DNA of 64,000 bases. It comes from Streptomyces antibioticus. GTDB taxonomy: Bacteria; Actinomycetota; Actinomycetes; Streptomycetales; Streptomycetaceae. The notes beneath the pieces were generated by a model that worked only from the letters and a program-made list of their open reading frames with translations, was not told where the DNA came from and made no database searches. The stretch is from assembly GCF_001514065.1 (NCBI RefSeq), contig NZ_KQ948428.1, forward strand, positions 559,943-623,942, given 5' to 3'. Below are positions 54,346-63,174 of this stretch, in pieces. How positions within the stretch are numbered: position 1 is the stretch's first letter; each line of letters opens with the position of its first letter. The translations under genes were made by a program, and so were the position numbers.

Positions 54346-54358
54346 CGTGACATTGCAC
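54346..54358 (+). promoter_or_regulatory. Hydroxyproline-cluster operator, site 3 (autoregulatory)
   Basis: CGTGACATTGCAC, matching GTGACATNG[CT]AC, 42 bp upstream of the GntR gene start. It would allow the regulator to control its own gene. Confidence 0.58.
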
Positions 54359-54399
54359 ATCCGAGGTGCGTGACGCCCGCACGAGGAGAATTCCACACC

Positions 54400-55131
54400 A
54401 TGGCCGCCACCCAGCCCAGCAGCCCGCCCGCCGCGTCCGCCGCTCCCGCGACGCCCGCCCTGCCCACGCTCGGCGGCAAGAAGAGCAGCTACCGCGAGCG
54501 GGTCGCCGACGCGCTGCGGGCCGCGCTGATCGCCGGTGAGCTGCTGCCCGGCGCGGTGTACTCCGCGCCGGCCCTCGCCGCCCGTTTCGGCGTCTCGGCG
54601 ACCCCGGTGCGCGAGGCCATGCTGGACCTCGTCAAGGAGGGCCTGGTCGACACCGTGCCCAACAAGGGGTTCCGGGTCAGCGAGGTCTCCGACCGGCAGC
54701 TCGACGAGTACACGCACGTCCGGCGGCTCATCGAGATCCCGACCGTGGTGGGCCTGGCCGGGACCGCCGCCCCGGTCCAGCTGGAGGCGTTGCGTCCGGC
54801 GGCCCGCGAGATCGTGCAGGCCGCCGCGGCCGGTGACCTCGTCGCCTACGTCGAGGCCGACACCCGCTTCCACCTCGGCCTGCTCGCCCTCGCGGGCAAC
54901 GCCCACCTCGTCGAGGTCGTCCGCGACCTGCGCGCCCGCTCCCGTCTGTACGGCCTGACGGCCCTCGTCGAGGCGGGTCGTCTGCTGGCCTCCGCCGAGG
55001 AGCACCTCGAACTCCTCGACGCGCTGACCGCCCGCGACGAGCGGGCGGTGCACGAGGTCATGACCCGCCACCTCGGCCACGTCCGCGGTCTGTGGGCGGC
55101 GCGGCAGGACGGTGGCCGCGACGGGAGATGA
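54400..55131 (+). CDS. GntR/FadR family (FCD) regulator of the hydroxyproline cluster
   Basis: A 243-residue GntR regulator: winged helix at about 30-95 (ADALRAALIAGELLPGAVYS, AARFGVSATPVREAML, VPNKGFRVSEVS) and an all-helical FCD effector domain (DEYTHVRRLIEIPTVVGLAG, ADTRFHLGLLALAGN, HLELLDAL). The first 28 residues are Ala/Pro/Ser-rich. ACGAGGAGAA precedes ATG 54400. It closes the catabolic cluster, and three copies of one motif in the cluster make it the likely repressor, with hydroxyproline or a downstream intermediate as inducer. Confidence 0.85.
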   Translation: MAATQPSSPPAASAAPATPALPTLGGKKSSYRERVADALRAALIAGELLPGAVYSAPALAARFGVSATPVREAMLDLVKEGLVDTVPNKGFRVSEVSDRQLDEYTHVRRLIEIPTVVGLAGTAAPVQLEALRPAAREIVQAAAAGDLVAYVEADTRFHLGLLALAGNAHLVEVVRDLRARSRLYGLTALVEAGRLLASAEEHLELLDALTARDERAVHEVMTRHLGHVRGLWAARQDGGRDGR

Positions 55132-55215
55132 CGGGTCAGGAGGGGGCGCCCCGATCGGGCACCCGGCCCGCGCGCGGCCCGTGGCCGTGGAGCACCCCCT
55201 CGTGAACCGTCGGAC

Positions 55216-57423
55216 TCAGCGCACGGACGCCTTGTCCCGCTTCGCCTCTTCCTCCTCCGCCGGCTCCGCCGCCGCACGCGCCGGCAGCTTCGCGCCCTCG
55301 ATGTCGACGTCCGGCGTGACACGGTCCAGCCAACCCGGCAGTCCCCAGGCGCGGCGGCCGAGCAGCGCCATGGCCGCGGGCACGAGGGTCATGCGGACGA
55401 CGAACGCATCCACCAGCACACCGAACGCCAGGGCGAATCCGATGGACTTGATGATCGGGTCGGTGTTGAAGACGAACCCTCCGAAGACCGCGACCATGAT
55501 GAGCGCGGCGGCGCTGACGACCCGCCCGCTGCGGGCCATGCCCTGGGTCACGGCCTCGGCGGCGTCGCCCGTGTGCTCGTAGTGCTCGCGCATCCGGCTG
55601 ACGAGGAACACCTCGTAGTCCATGGCCAGTCCGAACAGGACACCGATGAGGAGCACCGGCAGGAAGCTGGTGACCGGCCCCGCGGAGGGGATGTCGAGCA
55701 CACCGTTCAGATGGCCGTCCTGGAAGACCCAGACCGTGGCGCCCAGCGACGCGGCGACCGACAGCAGGAACCCGAGGGCGGCCTTCACCGGCACCAGCAG
55801 TGACCGGAAGGCGATGGCCAGCAGGATCAGCGCCAGGATCACGATGATGGCGATGAACAGCGGCAGTGCGTCGGACAGTTTGCCCGCCACGTCGATCGCG
55901 GCGGCCGTCTGCCCGGCGATGTAGAGGGTGCCGCCCGCCTTCTCGACGGTGCCGGCGTTCTCCCGCAGCCGGTGCACCAGGTCGGTGGTGGCCTGGGCGT
56001 CGGGCCCGGTCTTCGGGACCACGGCGATGACGGCGAGGGTGGAGTCGGCGTTGGTGACGGGCGGGGCCGCGACGGCCACACCCCGGTCGCCCGCGAGGTC
56101 CGCCCGCAGCCCGGTCACGGTGGCCGTACGGTCGCCGGCCGGGACCCCGTCGAGGTCGACGACGGCCGTCAGCGTGGCGTTGAAGCCGGGCCCGAAGCCG
56201 TCCGTCAGCAGGTCGTAGCTCTTGTGCTGGGTGCTGTCGACGGGCTGCGAGGCGTTGCTCGGCAGCCCGAGCCGCAGATCGCGGGCGGGCGCGGCGAGCG
56301 CGAGCAGGCCGATCACCCCGGCGAGCAGGACGAGCAGCGGCTTGCGGGTGACCGCGCGTCCCCAGGCCAGCCCCCAGGCGCCGGGCGCACGTTCGCGCCC
56401 CTTGGTGCGCCGGGCCCGCGGCCGCAGCCGCTCGCCGAGGAAGCCGAGGGCGGCGGGTACGAGGCTGACGGCGACCAGCACCGCGAGCGCGACGGTGGCC
56501 GCGGCGGACAGGCCCATCACGGTCAGGAACGGGATGCCGGTGACCGCGAGCGCGGCCAGCGCGATGATGACGGTCGCCCCGGCGAAGACGACCGCGCCAC
56601 CGGCGGTGGCCACGGCCCGCGCGATGGAGTCCTCGACGTCCTGGTCGGGGTCGGCGAGCTGCTCGCGGTGGCGGGAGATGATGAACAGGGCGTAGTCGAT
56701 GCCGACGGCCAGCCCGATCATCAGGGCGAGGACGGTGGCGGTGGACGTCATCTCGACGTACCGGGTCATGAACTCGACGCCCATGACGCCGATCGCCACC
56801 CCCACCAGGGCGGTGAGCAGCGGCAGCCCGGCCGCGATCAGGGAGCCGAGGACCAGGGCGAGGACGGCGAAGGCGGCGACCACGCCGACGATCTCGGCCG
56901 GTCCGCCGACCTCGGTCTTGTGCTCCATCGCGGAGCCGCCGAACTCGACCTCCAGACCTGCGTCGCGGGCCTGCGCCATCGCGTCCGACAGGGCGTCCTT
57001 GGCCTCCTGCGGCACGTCGCTGGCCTGCTGTCCGAAGCGGACGTCCGCGTAGCCGATCCGCTGGTCGGCGGAGACGGTCTTGACCTTGAACGGGTCGGAG
57101 ACGTTCACGACACCAGGCACCCCGGCAGCCTTCTTCAGGCTCGCCTCCAGGGCCGCCGAGGTCTTCGGTCCGGTGAGCTTCGCGCCCTCGGGCGCCGCGT
57201 ACACGACGCGCACGACGCCGCCCGCCGCCTGCGGGAACTTCTCCTTCAGCATCTCCTGCGCCTGCTGCGACTCGATGCCCGGCACCGAGAACTCGGTCGT
57301 CACCTTGCCGTGCAGGGTGATCCCGAGGCCGCCGACGACGGCGAGCAGCAGTACCCAGGCCGCAACGACCCGGCCGCGGCGGCGTATCGCCCAGCGCGCC
57401 CAGTTGTACAGGCGTGACGCCAT
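55216..57423 (-). CDS. MMPL family RND-type membrane transporter
   Basis: A 735-residue MMPL exporter. A first membrane helix (VVAAWVLLLAVVGGLGITL) is followed by a large extracytoplasmic loop, a five-helix bundle with GIDYALFIISRHREQL, a second loop, and a second bundle with GLAMDYEVFLVSRMREHYE, the paired signature of the family, ending in a charged tail. These proteins move lipids or hydrophobic compounds outward. ATG 57423 begins at MASRLYNWARWAI; the frame upstream runs into the operator and TetR gene and is not coding. Divergent from a TetR gene across a perfect operator, so drug- or lipid-induced expression is likely. Confidence 0.92.
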   Translation of the reverse strand: MASRLYNWARWAIRRRGRVVAAWVLLLAVVGGLGITLHGKVTTEFSVPGIESQQAQEMLKEKFPQAAGGVVRVVYAAPEGAKLTGPKTSAALEASLKKAAGVPGVVNVSDPFKVKTVSADQRIGYADVRFGQQASDVPQEAKDALSDAMAQARDAGLEVEFGGSAMEHKTEVGGPAEIVGVVAAFAVLALVLGSLIAAGLPLLTALVGVAIGVMGVEFMTRYVEMTSTATVLALMIGLAVGIDYALFIISRHREQLADPDQDVEDSIARAVATAGGAVVFAGATVIIALAALAVTGIPFLTVMGLSAAATVALAVLVAVSLVPAALGFLGERLRPRARRTKGRERAPGAWGLAWGRAVTRKPLLVLLAGVIGLLALAAPARDLRLGLPSNASQPVDSTQHKSYDLLTDGFGPGFNATLTAVVDLDGVPAGDRTATVTGLRADLAGDRGVAVAAPPVTNADSTLAVIAVVPKTGPDAQATTDLVHRLRENAGTVEKAGGTLYIAGQTAAAIDVAGKLSDALPLFIAIIVILALILLAIAFRSLLVPVKAALGFLLSVAASLGATVWVFQDGHLNGVLDIPSAGPVTSFLPVLLIGVLFGLAMDYEVFLVSRMREHYEHTGDAAEAVTQGMARSGRVVSAAALIMVAVFGGFVFNTDPIIKSIGFALAFGVLVDAFVVRMTLVPAAMALLGRRAWGLPGWLDRVTPDVDIEGAKLPARAAAEPAEEEEAKRDKASVR

Positions 57424-57465
57424 GTTCGTTCTTCCCCTCGCTCGACTCATTACACCGTACGGCAT

Positions 57466-57485
57466 TTTTACAGTCGGCTGTAAAA
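57466..57485. promoter_or_regulatory. TetR operator TTTTACAG-N4-CTGTAAAA
   Basis: A perfect 8-4-8 inverted repeat in the 87 bp between the MMPL and TetR starts, with a second partial GGTAAAG nearby. Position and symmetry are those of a self-regulating TetR operator controlling both genes. Confidence 0.8.
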
Positions 57486-57510
57486 TCGCCGTCAGTGGTA
57501 AAGTTCCGGC

Positions 57511-58092
57511 ATGATGAGCGAGGGTCTGCGCGAACGTTCCAAGGCGCGGCGCAGAGAAGCGATCCTCCGGGCGGCGTACGAGCTCTTCGCCGACCAGGGC
57601 TTCGAGGCGACGACGATCGCCGACATCGCGGCGGCGGCGGAGGTCTCGCCGCGTACCGTCACGCTCTACTTCCCGTCGAAGCTGGAGCTCGCGACCTCCC
57701 ACTTCGACGCGAAGGCCGACCGGTTGGCCACGGCGCTGCGGGAGCGCGAGAAGGGCTGGACGACGCTGGACGCGCTGGAGCAGTGGCTGCGGGCGGACCT
57801 CGCGGACTCCGACGATCTCGACGACCTCCACGACCGCATGCTCGACCTCAACCCGCAGCTCAGGGCCGTCACCAACGTCCGCCTCACGGAGGTCATCCAG
57901 GAGGGCGCCCGCATCCTCGCCGAGGAACGCGGCGACGCCCCGGACGACTTCGGGCCCCGGATGGCGGCGGCCGCCGCGGCGGCGGTCATCAGCGAGGTGT
58001 GCCATCACGCCCAGGAGGCGAACATCGACCGGGCGATCGCCTTCCTGCGCGCGGGACTAGCGACCCTCGACGGCGAGCCGGCCGGCTCCTGA
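57511..58092 (+). CDS. TetR family repressor divergent from the MMPL transporter
   Basis: A 193-residue TetR regulator: helix-turn-helix at 13-58 (REAILRAAYELFADQGFEAT, IADIAAAAEVSPRTVTLYF) and a helical ligand domain. Two ATGs lie in tandem (57511 and 57514), neither with a strong Shine-Dalgarno sequence. The perfect palindrome 26 bp upstream indicates autoregulation together with control of the exporter gene. The ligand is unknown. Confidence 0.88.
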   Translation: MMSEGLRERSKARRREAILRAAYELFADQGFEATTIADIAAAAEVSPRTVTLYFPSKLELATSHFDAKADRLATALREREKGWTTLDALEQWLRADLADSDDLDDLHDRMLDLNPQLRAVTNVRLTEVIQEGARILAEERGDAPDDFGPRMAAAAAAAVISEVCHHAQEANIDRAIAFLRAGLATLDGEPAGS

Positions 58093-58155
58093 CGCGGGAC
58101 CCGCGCTGCGGCAGCGGCGTCCGGAGCCGGCGGCGGCCCATGCGGCCGGAGCGGG

Positions 58156-58716
<561 letters not shown>

Positions 58717-58829
58717 TCACGGTTGGCGCCAGGCCGTTCCGATGAGTTCGCGACGGGAGCATGGTCTATCCATAGGACGCCCCGTACGGAGAAGCCGGAC
58801 GGACCGTCCACCCGATGTGGAGGTGCGCC

Positions 58830-59015
58830 ATGTGTTCACGCCGGCCTTCGTGCCCTGCCTCCGAGGCCAAGGGCTCGCACGTCGTGTCCGCCCACCCCGA
58901 GCAGGGGTGGAGCCTGCTGTGCGACGGCTCGATCGTGTTCGACGACAGCGGGGAACTGCTGCCGGACGGACAGGTCGTCGCGCCTCATCGTGTCCCGTTG
59001 GCCATGGCGGCCTGA
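58830..59015 (+). CDS. DUF5999 family small protein
   Basis: A 61-residue protein with the DUF5999 pattern: an N-terminal CSRRPSCP cysteine pair, SHVVSAHPEQGWSLLCDGSI, then VFDDSGELLPDGQVVAPHR. It is widespread in Streptomyces, with unknown function. GGAGG lies seven bases before ATG 58830. It ends four bases before the convergent RidA gene. Confidence 0.85.
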   Translation: MCSRRPSCPASEAKGSHVVSAHPEQGWSLLCDGSIVFDDSGELLPDGQVVAPHRVPLAMAA

Positions 59016-59019
59016 GCGC

Positions 59020-59418
59020 TCAAGGCAGTACGGCGAAGCCGTCCAGTTCCAGCAACGCCTGCTCGTCCCAGAGCCGCACCACCCCCACCACCGCCATCGC
59101 CGGATAGTCCCGGCCCGCCGACTCCCGCCAGATACGGCCCAGTTCGGCCGCCCTGGCCCGGTACTCGGCGACATCCGTGGCGTACACCGTGACGCGAGCC
59201 AGGTCCGCCGGGGTACCGCCCGCCGCCCGCAGGGCCGCCAGCAGATTGGCCAGGGCCCGCTCGAACTGCTCGGGCAGTGTCGTGCCGACCACCTTCCCTT
59301 CGGTGTCCAGCGCCGTCTGACCGGCCAGGAACACCACCCGCGACCCCGTCGCCACCACCGCGTGCGAGAACCCCGTCGGCGGGGACAGCTCGGGCGGGTT
59401 GACGCGCTCGGTGCTCAT
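59020..59418 (-). CDS. RidA family (YjgF) protein
   Basis: A 132-residue RidA/YjgF-like protein (FSHAVVATGSRVVFLAGQTA, LANLLAALRAAGGTPADLAR, VTVYATD, VVGVVRLWDEQALLELDGFA). RidA enzymes hydrolyse reactive imines and enamines. The arginine usual in the imine-binding site appears replaced in a V-V-R-L-W context near residue 115, so this is likely a subfamily member. It follows the acyl-CoA dehydrogenase by 22 bp, with GAGGTGGGG before its ATG. In an aminobenzoyl-CoA pathway it could release ammonia from an enamine intermediate. Confidence 0.85.
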   Translation of the reverse strand: MSTERVNPPELSPPTGFSHAVVATGSRVVFLAGQTALDTEGKVVGTTLPEQFERALANLLAALRAAGGTPADLARVTVYATDVAEYRARAAELGRIWRESAGRDYPAMAVVGVVRLWDEQALLELDGFAVLP

Positions 59419-59440
59419 CGCCCCACCTCCCGCTCGGCCC

Positions 59441-60571
59441 TCATCTCTTCCCTTCCCACTCGGCGTACAACTCCTTCGCGATGATGCCCCGTTGCACCTC
59501 GCTCGCCCCCTCGTAGATCCGCGGCGCCCGCACCTCCCGGTACAGGTGCTCCAGCAGATGCCCGCGCTCCAACGCCCGTGCGCCGTGCAGCTGGACGGCC
59601 TTGTCGACGACGTACTGCGCGGTCTCGGTGGCGAGCAGCTTCGCCATCGCGGCGCGCTTGGGGACGTCCGGGGCGCCTTCGTCGTACGCCGTCGCCGCCG
59701 CGTGGACCATGAGGCGGGCCGCGTCCGTGCGCAGGGCCAGCTCGGCGACCTCGTGGGCGACCGCCTGGAGGTCCTTCAACTTGCCGCCGAACGCGTCCCG
59801 TCGGGCGGTGTGCGCGAGGGTGGCGTCCAGGGCCGCCTGGGCCATGCCCACCGCGAAGGCGCCGACGCTGGGCCGGAAGAGGTTCAGCGTGCCCATGGCG
59901 ACCCGGAAGCCGCGGTCCACCTCGCCGAGCACGTCGTCGGCGGTGACGGGTACGGCGTCGAAGGCGAGGGCGCCGATGGGGTGCGGGGAGAGCATGTCGA
60001 GGCCGGTGCCGGTGAGGCCGGGGCGGTCGGCGGGGACGAGGAAGGCGGTCACGCCGCGGGCGCCCGCATCGCCTCCCGTCCTGGCGAAGACGGTGTAGAA
60101 GTCGGCCTCGGGGGCGTTGGAGATCCAGCACTTGTCGCCGGTCAGCCGCCAGCGGTCGACGCCGTCGGGGCGGGCGGTCAGGGACAGCGCGGCCGCGTCC
60201 GAGCCCGCCCCCGGCTCGCTCAGCGCGAACGCCGCCACCGCGCTGCCCTCACCGACCCGCGGCAGCCAGCGGTCCCGCTGGGCCGGGGTGCCGTGGGCGT
60301 GCACCGGATGGGCGCCCAGCCCCTGGAGCGCGAGGGCCGTCTCCGCCTCGGTGCAGGCGTATGCGAGGGACTCCCGCATCAGACAGAGGTCGAGGGCGCC
60401 GGAGGTGAACAGGCGTTCCAGCAGACCGAGTTGGCCCAGCCCAGCGATCAGCGGGCGGTTCACCCGCCCCGGCTCGCCCTTATCCGCGAGCGGGCGCAGC
60501 CGGTCCGCGGCCAGCGTGCGCAGCTCCGCACACCAGGCGGTTTGTGCCGGATCGAGCGAGAATGCGGGCAT
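59441..60571 (-). CDS. Acyl-CoA dehydrogenase
   Basis: A 376-residue FAD-dependent acyl-CoA dehydrogenase with the family signatures AFALSEPGAGSDAAALSLTA, GDKCWISNAPEADFY, and near the C-terminus QLHGARALERGHLLEHLYRE followed by RIYEGASEVQRGIIAKEL, where the Glu of YEGASE is the usual catalytic base. ATG 60571 follows GAGGA. It is transcribed divergently from the CoA ligase and leads the RidA gene, so it probably acts in the same aromatic acyl-CoA route, after the ring has been reduced. Confidence 0.9.
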   Translation of the reverse strand: MPAFSLDPAQTAWCAELRTLAADRLRPLADKGEPGRVNRPLIAGLGQLGLLERLFTSGALDLCLMRESLAYACTEAETALALQGLGAHPVHAHGTPAQRDRWLPRVGEGSAVAAFALSEPGAGSDAAALSLTARPDGVDRWRLTGDKCWISNAPEADFYTVFARTGGDAGARGVTAFLVPADRPGLTGTGLDMLSPHPIGALAFDAVPVTADDVLGEVDRGFRVAMGTLNLFRPSVGAFAVGMAQAALDATLAHTARRDAFGGKLKDLQAVAHEVAELALRTDAARLMVHAAATAYDEGAPDVPKRAAMAKLLATETAQYVVDKAVQLHGARALERGHLLEHLYREVRAPRIYEGASEVQRGIIAKELYAEWEGKR

Positions 60572-60640
60572 TGCCGGTCCTCTCTCTCCGCTGGCCCCGG
60601 CGGCGTCCCCTGGGCCCCTCGCCGACGATATCGCGTCCCA

Positions 60641-60668
60641 TTGACTGTCGTCACCAAGACGATACGCT
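60641..60668 (+). promoter_or_regulatory. Candidate promoter of the CoA ligase
   Basis: TTGACT (60641-60646) and TACGCT (60663-60668) are separated by 16 bp, 51 bp before the ligase ATG. An inverted repeat CGTC-ACCAA-GACG lies in the spacer (60649-60661), where PaaX might bind. Confidence 0.45.
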
Positions 60669-60718
60669 CGTTGCGCGAGCCCACCCACGACGCCCACAAG
60701 GCAAGGGGGCGACCCAGC

Positions 60719-62323
60719 ATGAATCCGCGCCTGAACCCCTCGGCCCACGTCGACACCTTCGCGCGCGACCATCTCCCACCCCCGGACCAGTGGCCCGAAC
60801 TCGTCTTCGATCTGCCGGAGCTGCGGTACCCCGATCGGCTGAACTGTGCCGACGAGCTGCTGACCGGCCCGCCCGACGACCGGCCCGTGTTCCACACCCC
60901 GTCCGGCGACTCCTGGACGTACGGCACCCTGCGCGCCCGCGTGGACCGCCTCGCGCATCTCCTCACCGGCGAGCTGGGCGTCGTACCCGGCCATCGCGTC
61001 CTGCTGCGCGGCCCGACCACACCGTGGCTGGCGGCCTGCTGGCTGGCGGTGCTGAAGGCGGGGGCGGTCGCGGTCACGGTGCTGGCCCAGCAGCGGCCGC
61101 ACGAGCTGGCCACGATGTGCGAGATCGCCGAGATCGGGCACGCCCTGTGCGACATCCGGGCCGTGGACGACCTCGCCAAGGCCGAGATACCGGGGCTGCG
61201 GATCACGACGTACGGCGGTGACGCCCCCGACGACCTGCTGAACCGGACGGCGCCGGACACCCCGTACCCGGCCGTGCGGACCTCGGCCGACGACGTGGCG
61301 CTGATCGCCTTCACCTCCGGCACCACCGGGCGCCCCAAGGGGTGCATGCACTTCCACCGGGACGTCCTCGCGATAGCCGACACCTTCGCCCGGCACGTGC
61401 TGCGGCCGCACGCGGACGACGTGTTCGCCGGCAGTCCCCCGCTCGGCTTCACCTTCGGGCTCGGCGGGCTCGTCGTCTTCCCGATGCGGGCGGGCGCGAG
61501 CGCGCTCCTGCTCGAACAGGCCGGTCCCCGGCAGCTGTTGCCCGCCCTCGCCGGGCACCGGGTCTCGGTGCTGTTCACCGCGCCGACCGCGTACCGCGCG
61601 ATGCTCGACGAGCTGGACGGGTACAACCTCTCCGCGCTGCGCCGCTGTGTGTCCGCCGGGGAGAACCTGCCCGCCGCCACCTGGCGGGCCTGGCAGGAGC
61701 GGACCGGGCTGCGGATCATCAACGGCATCGGCGCGACTGAACTGCTGCACATCTTCATCTCCGCCGCCGACGAGCACATCCGGCCGGGGACCACCGGGTT
61801 GCCGGTACCCGGCTGGCACGCGCGCGTGGTCGACGAGGAGGGCCACGACCGGCCCGACGGGGAACCCGGACTGCTCGCGGTGCGCGGGCCGGTCGGCTGC
61901 CGGTACCTCGCCGATCCGCGGCAGCGCGAGTATGTGCGCTTCGGCTGGAACATCACCGGCGACACCTACGTCCGTGAGGGCGACGGCTACTTCCGGTACG
62001 TCGCCCGCGCGGACGACATGATCATCTCGGCCGGGTACAACATCGCGGGCCCCGAGGTCGAGGACGCGCTGCTGCGGCATCCGGACGTGGTGGAGGCCGC
62101 GGTGGTGGGGCGCTCCGACGAGGCGCGCGGGCAGGTCGTGGTGGCGTACGCGGTCGTCAAGGAGGGCGCCGAACGGGACGCCGACGCACTGCGCTCCTTC
62201 CTCAAGTCGGAGCTGGCGCCGTACAAATGTCCGCGCGAGATCGTCTTCCTGGACGCCCTCCCCCGCACCGCGACCGGCAAGCTCCAGCGCTTCCGCCTGC
62301 GCACCGAGGGTGACCAGCAGTGA
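60719..62323 (+). CDS. Aryl-CoA ligase (2-aminobenzoate/benzoate-CoA ligase type)
   Basis: A 534-residue adenylate-forming enzyme that activates an aromatic acid with ATP and CoA. The P-loop signature is IAFTSGTTGRPKGCMHFHRD, followed by INGIGATELLHIFISA, then FRYVARADDMIISAGYNIAG, and the C-terminal Lys in LPRTATGKLQRFRLR. The best fit is the benzoate/2-aminobenzoate-CoA ligase group; anthranilate is favoured by the RidA gene and the bifunctional hydroxylase at the right edge, salicylate being the alternative. ATG 60719 begins MNPRLNPSAHVDTF; the longer frame overlaps the divergent gene. PaaX follows after 15 bp. Confidence 0.85.
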   Translation: MNPRLNPSAHVDTFARDHLPPPDQWPELVFDLPELRYPDRLNCADELLTGPPDDRPVFHTPSGDSWTYGTLRARVDRLAHLLTGELGVVPGHRVLLRGPTTPWLAACWLAVLKAGAVAVTVLAQQRPHELATMCEIAEIGHALCDIRAVDDLAKAEIPGLRITTYGGDAPDDLLNRTAPDTPYPAVRTSADDVALIAFTSGTTGRPKGCMHFHRDVLAIADTFARHVLRPHADDVFAGSPPLGFTFGLGGLVVFPMRAGASALLLEQAGPRQLLPALAGHRVSVLFTAPTAYRAMLDELDGYNLSALRRCVSAGENLPAATWRAWQERTGLRIINGIGATELLHIFISAADEHIRPGTTGLPVPGWHARVVDEEGHDRPDGEPGLLAVRGPVGCRYLADPRQREYVRFGWNITGDTYVREGDGYFRYVARADDMIISAGYNIAGPEVEDALLRHPDVVEAAVVGRSDEARGQVVVAYAVVKEGAERDADALRSFLKSELAPYKCPREIVFLDALPRTATGKLQRFRLRTEGDQQ

Positions 62324-62338
62324 TGCCGACGACCTAAG

Positions 62339-63151
62339 ATGATCAACGTGTCCGACCAGCATGCACCACGGTCTCTCATCGTCACGCTCTACGGCGCCTA
62401 CGGCCGCTTCGTGCCCGGCCCGGTACCGGTCGCCGAGCTGATCCGGCTGCTGGCCGCGGTCGGCGTGGACGCGCCCTCCGTCAGATCCTCCGTGTCCCGG
62501 CTCAAACGCCGCGGCCTGCTCGTGCCGGCACGTACCGCACAGGGTGCGGCCGGATACGAACTCTCCCCCGACGCCCGCCAGTTGCTGGAGGACGGCGACC
62601 GCCGCATCTACGCTGTCGCACCGCCCGAGGACGACGGCTGGGTCCTCGCGGTGTTCTCCGTCCCGGAGTCGGAACGGCAGAAGCGGCACGTGCTGCGCTC
62701 CCGCCTGGCCGGCCTGGGCTTCGGGACCGCGGCACCGGGCGTGTGGCTCGCGCCCGCGCGGCTGTACGAGGAGGCCCGGCACACCCTGGAGCGGCTGCGC
62801 CTCGATCCGTACGTCGACTTCTTCCGCGGCGACCACCTCGGCTTCGCCGCCACCGCCGACGCGGTCGCCCGCTGGTGGGACCTGGCGGCGATCGCCAAGG
62901 AGCACGACGCCTTCCTCGACCGGCACGCGCCCGTGCTGCACGCCTGGGAGAGCCGCGAGGACACCCCGCCCGAGGAGGCCTACCGCGACTACCTCCTCGC
63001 CCTGGACTCCTGGCGCCACCTCCCCTACACCGACCCCGGCCTGCCCGCCCGGCTGCTCCCCGAGGACTGGCCGGGCGGCCGGTCGGCGGCGGTGTTCCGG
63101 GGGCTGCACTCGCGACTGCGGGACGCGGGGGCGGCGTTCGTCGGCGTGTGA
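62339..63151 (+). CDS. PaaX family transcriptional regulator
   Basis: A 270-residue PaaX-type repressor: N-terminal winged helix (LIVTLYGAYGRFVPGPVPVA, RSSVSRLKRRGLL), a central DDGWVLAVFSVPESERQKRH block, and the C-terminal helical part with the DSWRHLPYTDPGLPARLLP motif typical of the family. PaaX proteins bind aryl-CoA esters and release DNA. Its place directly after the CoA ligase makes the ligase product its probable inducer. No clear ribosome site precedes ATG 62339, so GTG 62348 is possible. Confidence 0.9.
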   Translation: MINVSDQHAPRSLIVTLYGAYGRFVPGPVPVAELIRLLAAVGVDAPSVRSSVSRLKRRGLLVPARTAQGAAGYELSPDARQLLEDGDRRIYAVAPPEDDGWVLAVFSVPESERQKRHVLRSRLAGLGFGTAAPGVWLAPARLYEEARHTLERLRLDPYVDFFRGDHLGFAATADAVARWWDLAAIAKEHDAFLDRHAPVLHAWESREDTPPEEAYRDYLLALDSWRHLPYTDPGLPARLLPEDWPGGRSAAVFRGLHSRLRDAGAAFVGV

Positions 63152-63154
63152 TCC

Positions 63155-63170
63155 CCCGCCCGCTGGCGGG
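63155..63170. terminator. Hairpin between convergent paaX and oxygenase genes
   Basis: CCCGCC-CGCT-GGCGGG, a perfect 6-bp stem in the 23 bp between the two stop codons; it could end transcription from both sides. Confidence 0.5.
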
Positions 63171-63174
63171 TGAC

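Noticed and set aside
55144-55166. Imperfect hairpin between the GntR and MMPL genes as a terminator
   Set aside because: Stem contains a mismatch and a bulge and is not clearly better than background in such GC-rich DNA.
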